From: JAAKFL01 sp964629645
Lineage (GTDB): Bacteria > Chlamydiota > Chlamydiia > Chlamydiales > SLFE01
Direction: 5' to 3'
DNA length: 25,694 nucleotides
Assembly (NCBI GenBank): GCA_964629645.1
Contig: CAZVSU010000036.1
Span: forward strand, 1-25,694
In this document: one piece after another, positions 21,853-25,694 of the stretch
Layout: every line of letters starts with the position of its first letter
Position numbering within the stretch: the stretch's first letter is position 1
The notes under the pieces: model-generated
What the model was told of the DNA's origin: nothing
Database searches by the model: none
Seen by the model: the letters and a program-made list of their open reading frames with translations, nothing else
Translations under genes and position numbers: made by a program

Positions 21853-23718
21853 ATGGAAACAGATGCCTTAGAAGAGCAGGCAGCAGATGAAACCAAAGAG
21901 ATCGCTGAAGAGGCGCGCGACTTCGAGTACAAGCATCCAAGCTTTGGAAGCCAACTCTTTATGGGAAAATTCGACGCCTCCATGGTCTTCCCGTTTCCGA
22001 CCCAAGATCCGAGCGACAAGCAGATTGGAGATGAGCTGATCGCCCGTGTTGAAAAGCTGCTTCAAGAAAAACTTGACCCGGACGAGGTCGATAAAAATTA
22101 CGAAATCCCCAAAGAGCTAATCGACGAAATGGCAAAAATGGGACTTTTTGCCATGAAGGTGCCCGCCAAATACAATGGCCTTGGCCTCTCGCAAATGAAC
22201 TATAATCGCGTCGTGATGAAAGTCTCGTCTTACTGCGGGGCAACAGCAGTGCTCCTCTCGGCACACCAATCCATCGGCGTTCCGCAACCCTTGAAGTTTT
22301 ACGGGACTGAAGCGCAAAAACAAAAATACTTTCCCCTCTTTCGGCAGGGAAAAATTTCTGCCTTCGCCCTGACAGAGACAGGTGTCGGATCCGATCCGGC
22401 GAGGATGCAGACCGAAGCAAAATTATCCGATGATGGTGAACACTATATCCTCAACGGAGAAAAGCTCTGGTGCACAAACGGAACGATTGCCGATGTGATC
22501 GTCGTCGTCGCTCGGACAGCGTCTAAGGTTGTGAAGGGCAAAGAGAAACAGCAAATCACAGCCTTTATCCTCGATATGGACACGCCCGGAGTGGAAATTG
22601 TTCATCGATGCGAATTTATGGGGCTGCACGGCATCTACAACGGCCTCTTGCGGTTCACCGACGTCAAAATCCCCAAAGAAAACCGCATCGGCGACGAAGG
22701 ACGGGGGCTGGCAATGGCGCTCGAGACAATCAATGTCGGACGGTTGACCCTTCCGGCAGCAAGCGCCGGCGTTGCAAAGCAATGCCTCTCTATCGCGCGG
22801 CGATGGGGAGCCGAGCGCGTGCAGTGGGGCATGCCGATCGGCCTCCACGAAGCCGGCAGAGCCAAACTTTCATTTATCGCGTCCAATACATTTGCCATTG
22901 AAGCGATCTCGTGGCTCACCAGCCAGTGGCAGGATGAGGGGAATATCGACATCCGGATCGAGGCCGCTATGGCCAAGATGTTTTCCACCGAAGTCCTTTG
23001 GGAGATCACCGATCAAACGCTTCAGCTCAGAGGAGGCAGAGGCTACGAAACAGCCCGCTCTTTAAAGGCTCGAGGCGAGCCCCCCTACCCTATTGAAAGG
23101 GCCATGCGAGATTGCAGAATCAACACCATTTTAGAGGGCTCTTCTGAAATTATGCGGCTTTTCTTGACAAGGGAGGCGATGGATCCCCATCTCAGGAGAA
23201 TTTTGCCGCTGATTAAAGGGGAAGTCAAAGGGTTTTCGAAATTCACGTATATCCTTAAGCTTGCCGGACATTACTCCGTTTGGTACACCCGGCAACTCTT
23301 TAAGTCGTTCTTCACCAAGTCTTATCCCGAACTTCGCAGCCTCGAAACACATTACCGATTTATAGAGAAAACCTCGCACAAGCTGGCCCGCCATATTTTC
23401 TTCAATATGGCTAAGTACCAACAGAAGCTTGAAAGAAAGCAAAACCTGCTCGGTCGTTTGATTGACGTCGGAACCGATCTGTTCGTCATGACGGCCACAT
23501 GCTCTTACGCGATTCAGCAGACAAAAGAGCGCAATAATAATTCCCCGATCGACCTTGCTGACCACTTCTGCCGCGTCGCAAGAAGACGGGTCGAGGAGAA
23601 CTTCAAAGCGCTTAAAGACAACGATGACCGCAGCCAAAACCACCTCGGTAAACGGGTGATCGACAATGACTATCGCTGGCTCGAAAAAGGGATCATGTGG
23701 ATCGGACCGGATAAATAA
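21853..23718 (+). CDS. acyl-CoA dehydrogenase with C-terminal extension
   Basis: This enzyme carries out the first, FAD-dependent step of fatty-acid beta-oxidation. The 621-residue protein has an N-terminal helical domain with LFAMKVPAKYNGLGLSQMNY, the FAD/substrate segment FALTETGVGSDP, the middle beta domain with GEKLWCTNG, the DEGRGLAMALETINVGR segment, and LRGGRGYE. The catalytic base fits Glu428 in INTILEGSSEIMR. About 170 extra residues follow, resembling the C-terminal helical domain of VLCAD/ACAD9-type long-chain enzymes. A GGGGGAG site precedes the start. It stands alone, divergent from the msrA pair. A REP-like hairpin lies 15 nt past its stop. Confidence 0.93.
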   Translation: METDALEEQAADETKEIAEEARDFEYKHPSFGSQLFMGKFDASMVFPFPTQDPSDKQIGDELIARVEKLLQEKLDPDEVDKNYEIPKELIDEMAKMGLFAMKVPAKYNGLGLSQMNYNRVVMKVSSYCGATAVLLSAHQSIGVPQPLKFYGTEAQKQKYFPLFRQGKISAFALTETGVGSDPARMQTEAKLSDDGEHYILNGEKLWCTNGTIADVIVVVARTASKVVKGKEKQQITAFILDMDTPGVEIVHRCEFMGLHGIYNGLLRFTDVKIPKENRIGDEGRGLAMALETINVGRLTLPAASAGVAKQCLSIARRWGAERVQWGMPIGLHEAGRAKLSFIASNTFAIEAISWLTSQWQDEGNIDIRIEAAMAKMFSTEVLWEITDQTLQLRGGRGYETARSLKARGEPPYPIERAMRDCRINTILEGSSEIMRLFLTREAMDPHLRRILPLIKGEVKGFSKFTYILKLAGHYSVWYTRQLFKSFFTKSYPELRSLETHYRFIEKTSHKLARHIFFNMAKYQQKLERKQNLLGRLIDVGTDLFVMTATCSYAIQQTKERNNNSPIDLADHFCRVARRRVEENFKALKDNDDRSQNHLGKRVIDNDYRWLEKGIMWIGPDK

Positions 23719-23733
23719 CCGCTGATTTGTTTC

Positions 23734-23780
23734 AGGGGACGTCTTCAAATTTCGAATGACTTAATTTGAAGACGTCCCCT
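23734..23780. repeat. REP-like 47-bp hairpin element, copy 2
   Basis: A perfect 18-bp stem (AGGGGACGTCTTCAAATT and its reverse complement) encloses an 11-nt loop. It is 44/47 identical to the copy at 26-72. It lies 15 nt past the acyl-CoA dehydrogenase stop and before the end of the convergent LRR gene. It could help end transcription from one or both sides, though no U-tract follows. A second, weaker ACCGG hairpin lies at about 23797-23820. Confidence 0.8.
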
Positions 23781-23831
23781 AATCCGATCGCAAATACACC
23801 CGGTCTCCGGAATACCGGTGCGCCCTAAAAT

Positions 23832-23891
23832 GGTATCTTGACACCGCTCAGTCAGTCGGTTGCCAATCAGCGCAAGGCGCTTGCAACTGTA
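23832..23891 (-). pseudogene. decayed extra leucine-rich repeat after the LRR gene's stop
   Basis: Reading on in the same frame past the TGA of the LRR gene gives YSCKRLALIGNRLTERCQDT, which lines up with the repeat consensus LxxLxLxxNQLTALDxGTF. At least one further repeat was therefore once present, or was newly truncated by the stop after THLQSLC. Confidence 0.6.
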
Positions 23892-25694
23892 TCAGCAGAG
23901 AGACTGCAGATGCGTCAGCTCAGAGAGGGTGTCTCCGTCGAGCCTGATCACCTGATTGCCAAAGAGCCGAAGTTCTTTAAGATTTGTCAGCCCCAAGAAG
24001 ATGCCTTTGTCCAGTGCAGTCAGTTGGTTATCTTTGAGTTCAAGTATTTGCAGGTTTGTCAACCCAGAGAAAATGCCATCATCCAGCGCAGTCAATCGGT
24101 TACCATTGAGCGAAAGTCCTCGCAGATTTGTCAACTGAGAGAAGGTGCCTTTATCCAAGACTGTCAGTTGGTTGTCATAGAGCCAAAGCTTTTGCAGGTT
24201 GATTAACTCAGAGAAGGTGTCTCCGTGCAGCGCGGTTAAAAAGTTGCCATCAAGCCTAAGCCTTTGCAGATTTGTGAGCCCGGAGAAGGGACCTTTGTCC
24301 AGAGCGGTCAGGTGGTTGCCATTCAGCGCAAGCGCTTGCAAATTCATGAGGCCGGAGAAGGTGCCTTTGTTCAGAGCGGTCAGATGGTTGCTGGCGAGCG
24401 CAAGCTTTTGCAGACGTGTGAGCCCGGAGAAGATGCCTTCATCCAGCGTATTCAGTTGGTTGCCATTCAGATAAAGTTCCGCCAGACGTGTGAGCCCGGA
24501 GAAAATGCCTTTGTGCAGCGCGGCCAGCTGGTTGTGATTGAGCTGAAGCGTTTGCAGACGTGTGAGCCCGGAGAAGATGCCTTCATCCAGCGCAGTCAGT
24601 TGGTTGCCATGCAGATAGAGCTCAGTCAGACGTGTCAGCCCGGAGAAAATGCCTCTATCCAATGTGGTCAGTTGGTTGCGACTTAGCGCCAGCCCCCTCA
24701 GCTTTGTCAGCCCGGAGAAGATGCCTGTGTCCAGCGCAGTCAATTGGTTGCGATTGAGGGCAAGCACTTGGAGATTTGTCAACCCAGAGAAGGTGTCATT
24801 GTCCAATTCGATCAGTTGGTTGCCATTGAGCCAAAGCTGCAACAAACTTGGGAGTTTGCTCAAACACTTTTTAGAGATGAACGATAGGCGATTATTTGAG
24901 ATTTTCAACACGCGAGCATTTGTGAGGTGAGACGCGATTTCTTCTGGAAACTCGGTGATCCCTAAATTCTCAAGATCAACATTTCCTATTGATCTTAAAC
25001 CCTCTAAATGATTAAGGATATAGTCGTAATTATTTTCTAATTGCCTTCTATTACAAGGATTTTCATAAGGAATTTTCACAGAAGAAATACTACCAAATAA
25101 CTTTTTAGCAATAAGAAAGGTATTGTATTGTTTGATGATTTGTTCTCTATCAACAAACTCCTCTAGAGTGACCGGTACTGACGCTTCGGTAAACAGCTCG
25201 CTCGGAAGCCTTTCTTTTTGGAAGTCGATGAGCTCGCGCAGACAGTTGTCGTTTGATGTTTTTTTATCAGCAGCCTTCAGTCGATGAATGGCTATTTTGA
25301 TAAACGACCTGAACCTCACTTCTGATAGTCCTGTTTCAATGAAGCGTTTCTTGAGAACGTCTAAACATCGTAAATGGTAAGCATCTAAAAACTCGTGATT
25401 CTTTGTCACAGAATTAAATGTAGAATTGACAAGTCGAAGGCTCCTGGCCTCATCAGGCGCGAAAGAAAAAATCGAGGCTAACATTTCCAAGGGAAGATCC
25501 GAGATCGGACTTTCGTTTTTTAGCTTGATCAATTCTTCATCAACCCTTTGACGTATGTCAGCGGGAATGTTTTTATCAAGCAACACGTTCTCGTAAACGT
25601 CTTTGGTTAATTGAGCTGAGTTTGCTTTTGGCGATTTTTTTTCTGGAGGTTGACCACCTTCGAGTTGATGATCGGCTTTTCTTTTCTTTTCTAG
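23892..25694 (-). CDS. F-box/leucine-rich repeat protein, N-terminus beyond the window (putative effector)
   Basis: The frame stays open to the right edge of the window, so the gene is 5'-partial; at least 600 codons are visible. The visible N-terminal part contains a basic KKRKAD motif (near 25680) and a Lys/Pro-rich stretch. An F-box-like domain follows at about 25407-25496 (LPLEMLASIFSF, then LRLVNSTFNSV), then about 120 helical residues. One or two irregular LRRs (NARVLKISNNRLSFI) lead into 13 exact 24-residue repeats of the form LxxLxLxxNQLTALDxGIFSGL. F-box plus LRR is the plan of eukaryotic FBXL substrate receptors, so a secreted protein that recruits host SCF ligase and selects a target through the LRRs is inferred. 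An internal GTG at 25586 could be read as a start, but the conserved basic region upstream argues against it. Confidence 0.85.
   Translation of the reverse strand, partial: LEKKRKADHQLEGGQPPEKKSPKANSAQLTKDVYENVLLDKNIPADIRQRVDEELIKLKNESPISDLPLEMLASIFSFAPDEARSLRLVNSTFNSVTKNHEFLDAYHLRCLDVLKKRFIETGLSEVRFRSFIKIAIHRLKAADKKTSNDNCLRELIDFQKERLPSELFTEASVPVTLEEFVDREQIIKQYNTFLIAKKLFGSISSVKIPYENPCNRRQLENNYDYILNHLEGLRSIGNVDLENLGITEFPEEIASHLTNARVLKISNNRLSFISKKCLSKLPSLLQLWLNGNQLIELDNDTFSGLTNLQVLALNRNQLTALDTGIFSGLTKLRGLALSRNQLTTLDRGIFSGLTRLTELYLHGNQLTALDEGIFSGLTRLQTLQLNHNQLAALHKGIFSGLTRLAELYLNGNQLNTLDEGIFSGLTRLQKLALASNHLTALNKGTFSGLMNLQALALNGNHLTALDKGPFSGLTNLQRLRLDGNFLTALHGDTFSELINLQKLWLYDNQLTVLDKGTFSQLTNLRGLSLNGNRLTALDDGIFSGLTNLQILELKDNQLTALDKGIFLGLTNLKELRLFGNQVIRLDGDTLSELTHLQSLC
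23916..24851 (-). repeat. 13 tandem 72-bp units encoding 24-residue leucine-rich repeats
   Basis: Thirteen units of exactly 72 bp run from the Pro of PSLLQLWL to the last SEL before the C-terminal THLQSLC. Units 4-5 and 6-7 resemble each other pairwise (TRLTELYLHGNQL with TRLAELYLNGNQL), and near-identical DNA strings recur 144 bp apart (around 24412 and 24556). This points to duplication of a two-unit block. Variation is concentrated at the exposed x positions. Confidence 0.92.

Noticed and set aside
22423..23748. Long minus-strand open frames opposite the acyl-CoA dehydrogenase gene
   Set aside because: They are shadows of a well-conserved plus-strand enzyme; their translations are low-complexity and without domains.
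23916..24851. Regular repeats that might suggest a CRISPR array
   Set aside because: Units are directly adjacent, 72 bp, coding and in frame; there are no unique spacers or short identical repeats.
23956..24930. Several plus-strand open frames with repeated motifs across the LRR region
   Set aside because: They are antisense shadows of the 72-bp LRR units; the minus-strand frame gives a perfect LRR consensus.

Overview
The window looks like a chromosomal segment of an environmental (amoeba-associated) member of the Chlamydiae. The strongest pointers are four proteins that open with an F-box-like domain (one followed by eukaryotic-style leucine-rich repeats), an ankyrin-like protein with a possible cysteine-hydrolase C-terminus, and a secreted-lipoprotein Cu/Zn superoxide dismutase, all mixed with ordinary metabolic genes at medium GC. 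A Criblamydiaceae-like genome (Estrella/Criblamydia type) is my best guess. This rests on recognising the style of proteins, not on a database search. I see no rRNA, tRNA, CRISPR array or complete insertion sequence.

Layout. 1-5 kb: a VOC-fold protein, a small membrane protein coupled to a phosphoribosyltransferase, MscL with a zinc-ribbon tail, and a tightly overlapping three-gene unit (DUF1499 protein, alpha/beta hydrolase, GH37 trehalase-like enzyme). 4.8-10 kb: an F-box/helical-repeat protein, an FHS-type MFS sugar transporter, SodC, a second F-box/helical-repeat protein and an exported protein of unknown function. 10-13.2 kb: an accessory-looking stretch holding a 643-residue ankyrin-like putative effector, a short F-box protein, very AT-rich spacers with dyad symmetries, and a MITE-like foldback element of about 153 bp flanked by TA. 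13.2-21.8 kb: mostly metabolic and stress genes. These are a membrane-anchored alpha/beta hydrolase lacking its nucleophile, a zinc alcohol dehydrogenase, two tandem TspO genes in a likely four-gene run with a zinc-less oxidoreductase and an exported sulfotransferase-like protein, a SAM methyltransferase, a 443-residue protein of unknown function, a decayed purT remnant, and msrA coupled to a small membrane protein. 21.8-25.7 kb: an acyl-CoA dehydrogenase and an F-box/LRR protein whose N-terminus runs off the window.

How the genes fit together. The F-box proteins and the 643-residue protein are candidates for host-directed effectors, since F-box domains recruit host SCF ubiquitin ligases. SodC, MsrA and possibly TspO fit defence against oxidative stress. 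Trehalase, the FHS transporter, the alcohol dehydrogenase and the acyl-CoA dehydrogenase point to use of sugars and fatty acids beyond what pathogenic Chlamydia does. Genes are packed tightly: there are many ATGA couplings and several convergent 3' overlaps, up to 54 nt. Two copies of a 47-bp REP-like hairpin sit just downstream of genes at opposite ends of the window.
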